Translations under genes and position numbers: made by a program
NCBI GenBank assembly: GCA_046330225.1
Contig: JAXLTD010000005.1
Span: 1 to 64,000, forward strand
Length of the DNA stretch: 64,000 bases
Origin: CANJIV01 sp046330225
GTDB lineage: Bacteria; Actinomycetota; Thermoleophilia; Solirubrobacterales; Solirubrobacteraceae
Reading direction: 5' to 3'
Shown here: positions 1 to 8,927 of the stretch, piece by piece
Layout: each line of letters opens with the position of its first letter
How positions within the stretch are numbered: the first letter of the stretch is position 1
Notes under the pieces: generated by a model
Told to the model about the DNA's origin: nothing
Databases searched by the model: none
What the model saw: only the letters and a program-made list of their open reading frames with translations

Positions 1-179
1 TGCGACCGCGCCCGCGCGGGCTATCGTGGCCCGCATGCGAGGCCTGCTGCGTCGGTGATGCCGGACGCTCCGGGCCGCGGGCCCGGCAACCCCCTGCGGC
101 GGGGCCCACCGCCGGAGGGCCGCCCCGGCCCGCCCCGCCCGCGCCGCACCCCGCGCGCCCGTCCGGCAAACTTCCACCG

Positions 180-1235
180 GTGCTGACGCGCGCCCGCACC
201 GGACTGAGGTCCTTCCGCGACAACGGCTACACGATCTCGGCCCCGGCGTACCGCAAGATCGCCTACGTGGCGCTGGGCTCGCTGGCGATCATCGTCCTGT
301 CCGGCGCCGCGGTGCGGCTCACCGGATCCGGCCTGGGCTGCCCGGACTGGCCGCGCTGCTACGGCCAGGCGATCGCGCCGCTGAAGGTCCACGCGATCAT
401 CGAGTACAGCAACCGCCTCTTCTCGGGGATCGTGAGCATCGCCGCGATCGCTGCCGGGGTGCTCGGCTGGCGGCGCCGGCCGTTCCGGATCGAACTTGCC
501 ATCTTCGGGACGCTCCTGCCGATCGGCGTGGTCATGCAGGCCGCGCTGGGCGCGCTGACGGTGGAGAACCACCTCAAGCCCGGCTACGTCATGGGCCACT
601 ACGTGCTGTCGATGATGCTCCTCGATGCCGCCTTCGCGCTCGCATGGTGCTCGACCTTCGAGACGGGGCAGCGGCGCAAGTCCACCGACCGGCTCGGCGT
701 CTGGGCTGTCCGGGCCCTCCTGCCGATCGGCGCGCTGACCGTCTTCGCCGGGACCGCGGCCACCGCCGCCGGGCCGCACGCCGGCGGCGCCGGCACCGGC
801 GACGTCATCAACCGCCTCACCTTCAAGGGCGACGACACCCTCGGCTGGATCGTGACCCGGCACGGGGCGATCGCGGTCGTGTTCGGGCTCTCGGTGCTCG
901 CCGTGCTGGCGATCCTCCTGCGTCCGGGCGGGGACCGGCGGGCGGTCAAGCCGCTGCTCGTCGTCGTGGGCATCATCGGCCTGCAGGGCGTGGTCGGGCT
1001 GCTCCAGTACAACAACGCGCTGCCGGCCGAGCTGGTCTGGGTGCACGTCGCGCTGGCGACCGCCAACTGGCTGGCGATGCTGTGGTCCGTCGGGGCCGCG
1101 GGGCAGCTCGTGCCGCGCGGTGCGCCCGAGGCCAGCCCGCCGGAGCAGCGTGCCGCCGCACCGGTGACCGCGCCGCCCGCGCCGTCCGCGCCCGAACCGG
1201 CTGGCGCCGCGGCACCCGCTGCGCCCGCGCCCTGA
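180..1235 (+). CDS. ctaA: Heme A synthase (COX15/CtaA family)
   Basis: Integral membrane enzyme that oxidises the C8 methyl of heme O to a formyl group, giving heme A for cytochrome c oxidase. The family signature around residues 43-61 (RLTGSGLGCPDWPRC) holds the C54/C60 pair. The four histidines expected as heme ligands are seen as H71 (with E75), H139, H227 and H288, within about eight hydrophobic segments. The last roughly 35 residues are an Ala/Pro-rich tail with no expected role. Start is GTG at 180. The usual partner ctaB is not in the window. Confidence 0.93.
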   Translation: MLTRARTGLRSFRDNGYTISAPAYRKIAYVALGSLAIIVLSGAAVRLTGSGLGCPDWPRCYGQAIAPLKVHAIIEYSNRLFSGIVSIAAIAAGVLGWRRRPFRIELAIFGTLLPIGVVMQAALGALTVENHLKPGYVMGHYVLSMMLLDAAFALAWCSTFETGQRRKSTDRLGVWAVRALLPIGALTVFAGTAATAAGPHAGGAGTGDVINRLTFKGDDTLGWIVTRHGAIAVVFGLSVLAVLAILLRPGGDRRAVKPLLVVVGIIGLQGVVGLLQYNNALPAELVWVHVALATANWLAMLWSVGAAGQLVPRGAPEASPPEQRAAAPVTAPPAPSAPEPAGAAAPAAPAP

Positions 1236-1264
1236 GCCTGGCCGGCCCGCGGTTCGCCAGCATC

Positions 1265-1290
1265 TAGCTAAGCTAGCTACATCGAGCTAA
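1265..1290. promoter_or_regulatory. Probable autoregulatory operator of the Phd/PIN module
   Basis: AT-richer stretch just before the antitoxin start, with TAGCTA repeated in inverted arrangement (TAGCTAAGCTAGCTA at 1265-1279) and a further AGCTA copy at 1285-1289. Phd/YefM antitoxins bind short palindromes in their own promoters. The position fits, but binding is inferred. Confidence 0.5.
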
Positions 1291-1299
1291 CATGGCGAG

Positions 1300-1539
1300 A
1301 TGGCCAGGGTCGGAATGCACGAAGCCAAGACGAACCTCTCCGCCTTGGTCGCGCGCGCCGAGGCCGGCGAGGACATCGTGATCCAGCGCAACGGCCGGCC
1401 GGTCGCTCGCATCGTCGCGGTCACGGAGGCGCCGCGATCGCTCGCCGAGGTCTGCGGTGCCTGGCGCGGGAAGGTCCGGATCGCCGACGACTTCGACGAG
1501 CTGCCCGAGGATCTCGCTGAGTCGCTCGGTGCGCAGTGA
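1300..1539 (+). CDS. Type II antitoxin, Phd/YefM family
   Basis: A 79-aa protein with the N-terminal Phd/YefM DNA-binding fold: a MHEAKTNLSALVARAEAGE helix followed by an IVIQRNGRPVARIV strand-turn. The C-terminal tail is acidic (DDFDELPEDL) and would wrap the toxin. It should neutralise the downstream PIN toxin and repress the shared promoter. Its stop overlaps the toxin GTG start by 4 nt, so the two are translationally coupled. An upstream ATG at 1292 is out of frame. Confidence 0.85.
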   Translation: MARVGMHEAKTNLSALVARAEAGEDIVIQRNGRPVARIVAVTEAPRSLAEVCGAWRGKVRIADDFDELPEDLAESLGAQ

Positions 1540-1910
1540 AGCTGCTGGTCGACACCCAGGCGGCGCTGTGGCTCCTGGCCGACGATCCCCGCCTGACCCG
1601 CCGGGCCCGGTCCCTGCTGTTCGGCAGCCGCCACGCCGTGCTGCTGTCGGCAGCGGTGGCCTGGGAGGTGGCGATCAAGCGCTCGCTCGGCAAGCTGGAA
1701 GCGCCCGACGGGTTCGCCGGCCTGCTCCTCGACGCGGGGGCCGAGCCGCTGCCGATCACCGTCGAGCACGCGGAAGCGACCGGCGCGCTGCCCTGGCATC
1801 ACCGTGATCCGTTCGACCGCGTGCTGGTCGCCCAGGCCGGCATCGAGGGCGCGACGCTCGTCACGGGCGACGAGCGGCTGGCGGCCTATGGCGTGCCGGT
1901 CGCCTGGTAG
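1536..1910 (+). CDS. PIN-domain toxin (VapC-like ribonuclease)
   Basis: A 124-aa single PIN domain, probably a Mg-dependent RNase toxin held in check by the preceding Phd-type antitoxin. The expected acidic residues are present: D6 (LLVDTQ), E44 (AWEVAIK), D91/D94 (RDPFDR) and D112 (TGDE). The length is typical. GTG start inside the GTGA overlap with the antitoxin gene. The RNA target cannot be read from sequence. Confidence 0.87.
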   Translation: MKLLVDTQAALWLLADDPRLTRRARSLLFGSRHAVLLSAAVAWEVAIKRSLGKLEAPDGFAGLLLDAGAEPLPITVEHAEATGALPWHHRDPFDRVLVAQAGIEGATLVTGDERLAAYGVPVAW

Positions 1911-1946
1911 CGGCGGTCGGCCGGCCGGCCCGCTGGCGCCTGCGGA

Positions 1947-3857
1947 CTACGGCGCGTCGGCGGGCTCAGCACCGATCGTCGGCGCCACGATCTGCGTGCC
2001 GCGGCGCGGCGCCTCCCGCGTCGGCAGCTCGACGGTGAGCCGGGTCACCGCGACGGTGAAGCTGCCGTTCGAGGGGCGGTAGGTCGGGAAGCTGTCGGCG
2101 GCGTTGGCCGCACGGTAGTCCGACCCCATGAGCTCCAGCTTCACGGTGTGTCCGGCGGCGAAGCGGTAGGCGTTGCCGTTGAGCTGGAACGTGATGGTTC
2201 CGCGCTGGTTCGGCGTCAGCCGTCGCACGCCGCGGCTAATGAGCATCTGGCGCCCGTCGGGGCCGACGTCCCACAGCCGCGAGGCGATCTGGCCGAACGG
2301 TCCGGTCGTGGCGATCGTGGCCCGCACCGTGGGGAAGCCGATCATGGTGAACGGCGTCGTGATGGCCTGGCGATAGACCGCGGTGCCGGGCGACTCCTGC
2401 TGGGGCACCGTGCGGCAGGCGTCGTCGGTCCCGAAGTCGGCGGTGAATTCAGCGCCGAGGAGGGCGTCCGAGTCGGCGGAGCTGATCGAGCGGGCGGCCA
2501 GTCCGCCGAAGCGCACTGCGCCCGGGTGGAGGTCCCACCACGATGCCGCCCGGTAGGGGCCGCCGGCCGGGGGCACCGACGGCGCCGGCGGCACCGCATT
2601 CGGCGTCGGGCAGGTCTGCGTCATCGCGGCGACGCTGCCCGGGGCCGGCGCCCGCCCCTTCCCGCGCAGCCAGAAGTCGAAGAACCGGGCGCTCTGGGCG
2701 TTGAACACGGCGTAGGTGTTGGGCTTGTTCGAGCCGCGGGCGTGCCCCAGATCGCCGACCTGCAGGCTCACCGGCGCCCGGGTGGAGCGGGCCCGCAGGC
2801 GGTTGTAGACGCGCAGCGCCTCGCGGGGCGGGAAGAGGTCGTCGGTGAAGCCGCTCGTGATGATCAGCGGCGCCGGGGTCCCGCTCAGCGAGGTGACGCC
2901 CGAGTACCGCGAGAGGTTCTTCAGCGGCGTGGTGATGACGGGGCCATACGGCTCTCCGGCGCCCAGGCTCTTGGCCCAGGAAAGCGGGTCGGCCGTCGGG
3001 TCCGCGCCCTCGGGCGCGATGAATCCGGCGGACGAGCCGAGGATCACGAATCCGCGGGTCTTCGCCTCGAGCCAGACGCCGACCGGGGCGTTCGCCTCGG
3101 CGGTGTCACTGGCGGCGGTGTCGAGGAAGTAGCCGGTCGGGACCAGCGACCAGGCGATGTTCGACCACGGCCAGTACGGCGCCGCGGCGGCGATGGCGAG
3201 CCGGCGGCCGGCCGGGCTGCGCCAGGGGACGAGCCGCCCGTTCGTCAGGCGCGTGCGGTTGCGCAGGAACGCGAGCTGCATGGACTGCCCGCCGCCCCAG
3301 GAGAGGCCAGTGGCGCCGAGCGCGTCGGGGCGGGCGATGCCCTGGTCGACCAGCGAGCCGAGCAGGAACTGGTCGTCGCGCACCTCGTAGCGCTGGTCGG
3401 CCATGTGCCACCAGCCGCGGGCGCACCCGGGCAGCGTGCGCGAGGGCGGCAGTCCGCACGAGTTGCCGAATCCGCGCGAGGAGTGGGTGATGACCGCGTA
3501 CCCGCGCTGGGCGAAGGCGACGTTGTTGTAGCGGCTGTTCAGCGGCCCGGTCCCGGCAGCCGTTGGAGCCTCCCAGACGCCCTTGTTGCCGCCGAAGCCG
3601 TGGAGCATGATCACCGTGGGCCACGGGCCGTTCCCCGTGGGCGGCAGCGTGACGTCGACGTCGAGGGGAACCTTGTCCCAGGTCGGCACGCGGGCGGCGA
3701 GGCTGGATGTCGGGCAGAAGCGGACGCCGGCCTGGGCGACGCAGGCGTGGCCGAAGGGCGCCGGGGCGGCTGCTGCTGCTGCGCCTGCCGTTGCCGCGGC
3801 CGTCCCGAGTGCTGCGCTCGCGACCGCCACCGCCAGCCCGATTCGCCCTGTCCGCAT
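1947..3857 (-). CDS. Secreted S15/CocE-type alpha/beta hydrolase (X-Pro dipeptidyl-peptidase family)
   Basis: A 636-aa exported hydrolase. A signal peptide (MRTGRIGLAVAVASAALG, then an Ala-rich stretch) leads into an alpha/beta hydrolase core with LHGFGGNKG. The nucleophile elbow GLSWGGG has Ser near residue 186, with the acid in FTDDLF near 337 and His in LGHARG near 371. The last roughly 200 residues match the beta-sandwich C-terminal domain of S15/CocE enzymes. The ATG at 3857 is chosen because GAGGGG lies just upstream and the signal peptide starts there. Peptidase and esterase activities both occur in the family, so the substrate is open. Confidence 0.85.
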   Translation of the reverse strand: MRTGRIGLAVAVASAALGTAAATAGAAAAAAPAPFGHACVAQAGVRFCPTSSLAARVPTWDKVPLDVDVTLPPTGNGPWPTVIMLHGFGGNKGVWEAPTAAGTGPLNSRYNNVAFAQRGYAVITHSSRGFGNSCGLPPSRTLPGCARGWWHMADQRYEVRDDQFLLGSLVDQGIARPDALGATGLSWGGGQSMQLAFLRNRTRLTNGRLVPWRSPAGRRLAIAAAAPYWPWSNIAWSLVPTGYFLDTAASDTAEANAPVGVWLEAKTRGFVILGSSAGFIAPEGADPTADPLSWAKSLGAGEPYGPVITTPLKNLSRYSGVTSLSGTPAPLIITSGFTDDLFPPREALRVYNRLRARSTRAPVSLQVGDLGHARGSNKPNTYAVFNAQSARFFDFWLRGKGRAPAPGSVAAMTQTCPTPNAVPPAPSVPPAGGPYRAASWWDLHPGAVRFGGLAARSISSADSDALLGAEFTADFGTDDACRTVPQQESPGTAVYRQAITTPFTMIGFPTVRATIATTGPFGQIASRLWDVGPDGRQMLISRGVRRLTPNQRGTITFQLNGNAYRFAAGHTVKLELMGSDYRAANAADSFPTYRPSNGSFTVAVTRLTVELPTREAPRRGTQIVAPTIGAEPADAP

Positions 3858-4503
3858 CTGAATCCCCTCAGTCCGCTTGCCGGGCGGTGAGCCTAGCGGC
3901 GGCAGGGGCGGCGGTGCGCCGGGCGGGGCGCCGGGGGCGGCTCGCTGCGCGGCGAGCCTTCGGCGGTCAAGCCGGCGTTTTCCCGGGCCGAGATCGCGCC
4001 GCTCCCCGTGCCCGGCAGTTCCGGTCGACGAGACCGGCGCTCTTCGCCGCAAACGACGAACGGAATTCCGCTTGGCGGCGGCCCGGCCCGGCGCCCGGCG
4101 TTCCCCGGCGGAGAACCGGCGACGCGGCCCTGGCGGCCCGCTTCGCTGGGACGCGCCCGCCCGGACCGGGCGAGCGCGGGCCTACCCCGGCAGATGGCCC
4201 AGCAGCGCCGCCGCCGTGCCGCCCGCGGCAAGCACGACGGCAAGCCACCCCAGCGGCGCGGACCACGGGGACCAGCGCCGACGGCGACGAAGACCCCACG
4301 CACGCTGACGGCGCGAAAGGGTGCTGGCGTAGATCTGCCGGGGCGGGGCGTTCAAAGCTCCGGACCTCGTGGCGACTGCCGCGAACCGACGGGAATGAAA
4401 CAACCCCCGTCGGACGGAACGCAACGGACGTCACGAATCGACCCCGCTCTTTGGGAGAAGCGGCGTCCAAACCGGGCGCCGACGGCCTCGCCGCCGGACC
4501 GGA
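3858..4503. other. 646-bp gap without a convincing gene
   Basis: Lies between two leftward genes. The only item of interest is a leftward 80-codon frame (4182-4424) whose C-terminus could form one membrane helix (PLGWLAVVLAAGGTAAALLG). It has an Arg-rich start and no clear ribosome site, so I do not call it a gene. No terminator hairpin stood out. Confidence 0.5.
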
Positions 4504-4908
4504 TCAGCCCTCGTCGCGCGGCTCGAGCGAGAGTGCGGCGGAGTTGATGCAGTAGCGCTGGCCGGTCGGCGCCGGCCCGTCGTCGAACACGTGCCCGAGG
4601 TGGGCGTCGCAGCGGCGGCAGAGCACCTCGGTGCGCCGCATGCCGTAGCTCGTGTCGGTGCGCTCCTCGACGGCCTCGTCGGCCGCCGGCGCGAAGAAGC
4701 TCGGCCACCCGGTGCCCGAGTCGAACTTCGTCGCGGAGTCGAAGAGCTCGGCGCCGCAGCAGACGCAGCGGTAGGCGCCGTCGCGCTTCTCGTCGTGCAA
4801 CTCGCCGGTGAACGCCCGCTCGGTGCCGTGCTCGCGGGTCACGGCGTACTGCTCGGGCGTGAGCTGCTCGCGCCACTCCTGCTCGGTCTTCGTCACCTTG
4901 CTGGTCAT
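4504..4908 (-). CDS. msrB: Peptide-methionine (R)-S-oxide reductase MsrB
   Basis: A 134-aa cytosolic enzyme that reduces methionine-R-sulfoxide in proteins, using thioredoxin. The two structural zinc pairs are visible (CVCC and CRRC). So are the [10 protein letters not shown] substrate loop, [10 protein letters not shown], and the catalytic Cys in RYCINSAAL near the C-terminus. Start at ATG 4908, preceded by GGAAGGA at good spacing. Longer upstream readings of this frame run through repeat DNA and are not credible. Confidence 0.95.
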   Translation of the reverse strand: MTSKVTKTEQEWREQLTPEQYAVTREHGTERAFTGELHDEKRDGAYRCVCCGAELFDSATKFDSGTGWPSFFAPAADEAVEERTDTSYGMRRTEVLCRRCDAHLGHVFDDGPAPTGQRYCINSAALSLEPRDEG

Positions 4909-5034
4909 CGCGGTCCTTCCGGTCGGGCTGAGGCGCGCTCGTGCGCGCGGTGCGGGCGGTTCATCCAGTCGTGGGTCTGGACCCCGTTCACGGTAGCGCT
5001 CGGATCTTGCCGGTCGGTGAACGCGCCGCCGCGG

Positions 5035-5084
5035 CGAACCTGCGCGCCCCAGCCCCCGGATCAGTGGTCCACGCGCGCAAGAAC
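5035..5084 (+). repeat. Dispersed 50-bp palindromic repeat, copy 1
   Basis: Begins CGAACCTGCGCGCC and ends CGCGCAAGAAC. Differs from copy 2 at three positions. Lies in the spacer downstream of the NlpC/P60 gene. Confidence 0.8.
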
Positions 5085-5106
5085 GCTCCGGCCGCGAGCT
5101 CTGCGG

Positions 5107-5156
5107 CGAACCTGCGCGCCTCAGCCCCCGGATCGGTGGCCCACGCGCGCAAGAAC
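5107..5156 (+). repeat. Dispersed 50-bp palindromic repeat, copy 2
   Basis: Same orientation as copy 1 with a 22-bp gap between them. Begins about 19 bp past the stop of the leftward NlpC/P60 gene. Flanks GCGCGC on both sides give partial dyad symmetry. Confidence 0.8.
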
Positions 5157-5174
5157 GCCCGGGCTGCGCCGGGC

Positions 5175-6110
5175 CTAGAGGCCGGCGGGGTGGCGCGCCA
5201 CGAACTCGCGCACGGGCCGGCCGCGGGAGGACCAGCGGGTCCCGTTCTCGTACAGGGCGCTGGAGTCGTAGCGCCGGCCGCGAATGACCATGAACGTGTG
5301 CTGGTGGTTCGCGTAGATCGTGACCCACCGCCCGCGCCCGGGCCGGCCGAAGCTCATGAGCTCGCCGGCGTCCTTCGTGACGTTGAGGAAGCCGCCGGCG
5401 TGCAGGACGTAGGAGACGGTGCCGGAGCAGTCATAGCCGTTGTCGGTGAACGTCCCGTGGCCGCCGCCCCACTCGTACGGCAGGCGGGCGATGTGGTTGG
5501 CCGCGCGAATCATCCGCCGCAGGCGGGACGGTGACGCCCGTGTCTTGCCGCCGCTGCGGCGGGCCCGCCGGTACTTCAGCGTCGGGCGGCGCCCGCTCAC
5601 GCCGAGCGCGGACCAGGTCGCCGGCCCGACGATGCCGTCCGCCGTGAGGCCGTGGGCGCCCTGGAAGTCCTTGACGGCGCGGAGCGTCCCGCGTCCGAAC
5701 ACGCCGTCCGCGGCGATCCCCAGCTTGCGCTGGAGCAGCCGGACTGCCGCCCGGCGCCGGGCGGCGGCGCGGCGGCGCGCGCTGGACCGGCGCGCGGCGC
5801 GGGTGCGGCCCTTGATCGCGCGCCACGTCTGCGCGCCGACGATGCCGTCGGCGGTCAGGCCGTGGCGGCGCTGGAAGCGCTTGACGGCCCGCTCGGTCCC
5901 GGGGCCGAACTGGCCGTCGGTGCGCAGGCCCAGGCGGCGCTGGAGGTCGCGCACCCGGCCGCCCTGGTCGCCGGACTGGAGCGGCTGCCAGGCCGCCGCG
6001 GCAGCGCTCGGGAGGCCGGGGCTCCCGGCGGGGGCGAGGCTGGCGGCGCCCAAGGCGCCGGCCGCGAGGGCGGCGGCAAGAAGCAGGCGGGGTCGAATTC
6101 GGGCAGTCAT
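5175..6110 (-). CDS. Secreted cell-wall hydrolase: two peptidoglycan-binding domains plus NlpC/P60-like domain
   Basis: A 311-aa exported protein, probably a peptidoglycan endopeptidase. After a signal peptide ([18 protein letters not shown]) come two PG_binding_1 repeats at about residues 45-95 and 125-175, each ending [11 protein letters not shown]. An Arg-rich linker separates them. The C-terminal domain has [12 protein letters not shown] with the candidate Cys near 226 and ANHQHTFMV with His near 268, matching NlpC/P60 geometry. ATG 6110 is chosen for the signal peptide. Two copies of the 50-bp repeat follow its stop. Confidence 0.85.
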   Translation of the reverse strand: MTARIRPRLLLAAALAAGALGAASLAPAGSPGLPSAAAAAWQPLQSGDQGGRVRDLQRRLGLRTDGQFGPGTERAVKRFQRRHGLTADGIVGAQTWRAIKGRTRAARRSSARRRAAARRRAAVRLLQRKLGIAADGVFGRGTLRAVKDFQGAHGLTADGIVGPATWSALGVSGRRPTLKYRRARRSGGKTRASPSRLRRMIRAANHIARLPYEWGGGHGTFTDNGYDCSGTVSYVLHAGGFLNVTKDAGELMSFGRPGRGRWVTIYANHQHTFMVIRGRRYDSSALYENGTRWSSRGRPVREFVARHPAGL

Positions 6111-6286
6111 GAGCGGCGCGGGTCCGGACGGACCGGCGGCGGTCGACGCTACCAGTGGAAATTCCTGCTCAGTGCAGGATCCTTTGCACCGGGCAGTCTC
6201 GGGCGGCGGCACCCGGATGACAGCCGCGTTGCAGCGCTCAAGGCCGCAAGCGGGAACCGTGTTCCGGCGTCGAAACCCTGCCCGCT

Positions 6287-6988
6287 GTGGACGAACGTTC
6301 GACTGCCCCTGCCGAGCAGGAGCCGGCCTGGCCGGCCCTGCGGATCTCCGACCGCCGGCGCCGCCGCCGGGCGGACGCGAGCACCGGCTCCGCGCGAGAG
6401 GCGACCGACGTCCTCGTCCGGGTGATGGCCGAACGCCACGCCGACCTCGGCGCGCACGTCGACGAGGTCGCGGGCCTCGTGGAGCGGGTGGCACGGCGAA
6501 TGGGCCTGCCGGCCGACGAGATGGAGGAGGTGGTGCGCGCGGCGGCGCTGCACGACGTCGGGAAGTCCGCCGTGCCCGACGCGATCCTCCACAAGCCCGG
6601 CCCGCTCGATGACGCCGAGTGGGCGGTCATGCGCCGGCACACCGAGATCGGCGAGCGCATCCTCGCTGCGGCGCCGGCCCTGCGGCCCGTCGCGAAGTTC
6701 GTCCGCTGGAGCCACGAGCGCTGGGACGGCACCGGGTATCCCGACCGCCTGGCGGGTGAGGAGATCCCGCTCGGAGCCCGGATCATCGCGGTCTGCGACG
6801 CCTTCGACGCGATGACCGCGCCGCGCCCGTACCGCCCGGCCTGGAGCCTCGAGCGGGCGATCGCGGAGCTGCGGCGCTGCGCCGGGACGCAGTTCGACCC
6901 CGGCGCGGTCGATGCCGTGTGCGCAGAGCTCGGTGCCGCCGGGCCGCAACCGCAGTGGGCGCGCGGAGGCGCGGCCGCGGCCGGATAG
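6287..6988 (+). CDS. HD-GYP domain phosphohydrolase, probable c-di-GMP phosphodiesterase
   Basis: A 233-aa soluble protein. The metal-binding HD pair is H89-D90 in ALHDVGKSAVPD, followed by HTEIGERIL, a GYP-like motif (SHERWDGTGYPDRL) and the ARIIAVCDAFDAM helix. This layout matches HD-GYP proteins, some of which hydrolyse cyclic di-GMP. No sensor domain is attached, and the N-terminal 40 residues are Arg-rich and low complexity. GTG start at 6287. No obvious operon partner. Confidence 0.8.
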   Translation: MDERSTAPAEQEPAWPALRISDRRRRRRADASTGSAREATDVLVRVMAERHADLGAHVDEVAGLVERVARRMGLPADEMEEVVRAAALHDVGKSAVPDAILHKPGPLDDAEWAVMRRHTEIGERILAAAPALRPVAKFVRWSHERWDGTGYPDRLAGEEIPLGARIIAVCDAFDAMTAPRPYRPAWSLERAIAELRRCAGTQFDPGAVDAVCAELGAAGPQPQWARGGAAAAG

Positions 6989-7254
6989 GGAGCGGGACGA
7001 TGGACTGGGCCGTCAGCCGGGTCCTCAGCGTGGTGCCGCCGACGGGCGGCTGGGCCGGCGGCCCGGCCCCGTGGCGGGCGCACGGCCTTCGTCCTGGCGA
7101 GACCCTGATCGCCGCCCCTCCGCGCCTGGCGGCCGCCGGGCCCTCGCCCGGCGCGGCGACGGCACTGTCCCGCGGCCGCGCGTCCGCGGCGCGGGGGCGG
7201 CCAGCGCCGCGAGCGCCCGGCGCGGCGATCGCGCTGGCCCTCCTCGACCTCCGC

Positions 7255-7754
7255 GGGCACCCTGCCGGGATCGAGCGGCCGGGTGGCGCGCAGGATCCGC
7301 GGCGCCGCGAGCTGGCCGATCCGCTCGGCGACGATCGGGCGCTCGAGATCCGTGACACCCGCGACCGGCAGGCCGTCGCGCTCGAGCAGCAGGTCCTCGG
7401 ACCGCACGCCCGCCCGCCCGGCGGGACCGTGGTCGGTGACTTCGGCGATCTCGACCGCGTCGCCGCGGCCTTCGCCGAGGCGGGCGGCTGGCGGGAGGGG
7501 CCAGGGGCCGCCCGCGATCCCGAGGTCGGTGCGGCCCACGCGGCCGTCGGCCATTGGGGCGCCGGCGATCGCCAGGGTGACGGCCCCGATGGGGACCGCG
7601 AGGCCCGGGCCGACGGCGGCCGCGGCGCGACGGAAGCCCGTTACGACCCCCAGGTGGTCCACGAGCGCACCGCCGCGGTGGCCTGGGTCGAGCGCCGGGG
7701 CGGCCGCGGTGACCTCGTCGGCGAGGCGTCCGGCGTCGCCGACGCTGGCAGTTC
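7255..7754 (-). pseudogene. Remnant of a trypsin-like (HtrA/S1C) PDZ protease lacking its N-terminus and catalytic Ser
   Basis: In one leftward frame the translation follows the C-terminal half of HtrA-type proteases. The Ser loop reads LDPGHRGGALVDHLGVVTG where families have PGNSGGPLVD, so the Ser is replaced by Arg. Next come GLAVPIGAV, then a PDZ domain (VEIAEVTDHGPAGRAGVRSE, LLLERDGLPVAGVTDL). Similarity starts exactly at the stop of the neighbouring membrane-protein gene. No ATG, GTG or TTG lies in frame before the conserved part. After about 7255 the frame turns Arg-rich, suggesting a frameshift. The catalytic His and Asp regions are absent. Confidence 0.6.
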
Positions 7755-8855
7755 CTAGGGCCTCGGCGCCGCCTGCGCCTCCTCGACCTCCTTCACGGCA
7801 TCGCGCCCGTAGCGGCGGCGGTGCAGGAGGACGGCGACGAGCCCGGCGGGCAGAGGCAGCCAATAGGAGACGAGGCGGTAGGCGAGGGTTGCCAGCACCG
7901 CGTCGGCGCCGTTGACGCCGGCCAGCGCGAGCGTGCCGGTCAGGCCGGCCTCCACGAAGCCCAGCCCGCCCGGCGTGAAGGGGATCTGCCCGAGGATCTG
8001 GGAGAGGCTGTAGGCGAGGAGGGTCAGCGACGGGGAGGGCCGGGCGCCAACCGCGGTGAGCGCCGCGAGGAGCGTGAGGTAGTCGAGCCCCCACTTCCCG
8101 ACCGTCCCGAGCAGCGCCTCCCACCAGCGCCGGCCCAGGGTGGTGCGGATGAGGTCGCGCTCGCGGACGAGGCGCTCGGGCAGCCCGGTCGTTGGCGGGC
8201 CGTGGCGCCGGAACCGGTTGCGCAGCGCCTCGATCAGGCGGCCGAGGGCGATGAGCGGGCCGTCGACGAGCAGCAGCACGGCGCCGACGGCGAAGATCAG
8301 GACGAACAGCGCCAGGCCGATCCACAGCGCCTCCAGCAGTCCGTCGTTCACCGGCGTGCCCGCGAAGATGCCCGGCAGCGCGAACACCGGCAGGGCCATG
8401 AGCATCGCAAAGGTCAGGAGCGAGGAGGCCGTGAGGCCCGAAGCGACCTTCGCGCCGGGAACGCCCGCGTCGACGAGCATCTTGTATTGGAGCGCGCCCG
8501 CCGCGGCCGCGCCGCCGGGCACGACGCGCCCGAAGGCGTTGCCGCCGAGCTGCGAGGTCGCGATCGCAAACCAGCCCTTCACGCCGATCGAGAGCGCCTG
8601 CACCCACCACATGCACCAGAAGCTCCCCGCCTGCAAGGCGACCATCGCCGCGAGCCACCACGGCTTGATCTCGTCCAGGCGCTCGGTCGAGGAGAAGACG
8701 TTGATGAGCGTCGGGGCCAGCAGGTAGAGCGAGACCCCGGTCACGCCGAGCATCACCACGCGGAAGCCGATCTTGACCGGGGACGGTCCCGTGACGCCGG
8801 CTGCGGCGTCGCCTTCGATCTCCGGGGGATCGGCGTCGGTGGTCTGCGCCGGCAT
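7755..8855 (-). CDS. Lysylphosphatidylglycerol synthase-type transmembrane protein (UPF0104/AglD-like)
   Basis: A 366-aa polytopic membrane protein with about eight hydrophobic segments. It shows the family's FGRVVPGGAAAAGALQYKML segment, a basic cytosolic loop (LRNRFRRHG) and the late QIPFTPGGLGFVEAGL motif. The fold is that of the flippase half of MprF and of AglD-type proteins. The soluble aminoacyl-transferase half is missing, so a lipid-handling or flippase role is likelier than lysyl transfer. ATG at 8855. Divergent from the next gene by 72 bp. Confidence 0.83.
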   Translation of the reverse strand: MPAQTTDADPPEIEGDAAAGVTGPSPVKIGFRVVMLGVTGVSLYLLAPTLINVFSSTERLDEIKPWWLAAMVALQAGSFWCMWWVQALSIGVKGWFAIATSQLGGNAFGRVVPGGAAAAGALQYKMLVDAGVPGAKVASGLTASSLLTFAMLMALPVFALPGIFAGTPVNDGLLEALWIGLALFVLIFAVGAVLLLVDGPLIALGRLIEALRNRFRRHGPPTTGLPERLVRERDLIRTTLGRRWWEALLGTVGKWGLDYLTLLAALTAVGARPSPSLTLLAYSLSQILGQIPFTPGGLGFVEAGLTGTLALAGVNGADAVLATLAYRLVSYWLPLPAGLVAVLLHRRRYGRDAVKEVEEAQAAPRP

Positions 8856-8927
8856 CGGAGCGATGCTACGCCCCGCCGCGGGTGGCCACCGGCCGCCGCG
8901 GACGGGCCGATGTGCCAGGGTGGCGGC

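Noticed and set aside
1947..4052. Longer start (4052) for the S15 hydrolase.
   Set aside because: The signal peptide begins at 3857 with a good ribosome site; the extra 65 residues are Arg/Pro/Gly low complexity.
4182..4424. Small membrane protein ORF on the minus strand.
   Set aside because: One helix-like stretch at the C-terminus, but an Arg-rich start, no ribosome site and alternative frames equally open.
6238..8661. An 807-codon open frame on the minus strand.
   Set aside because: Only the middle part (about 7255-7754) resembles a real protein. The rest is Arg/Ala-rich and lies opposite or out of frame with well-supported genes.
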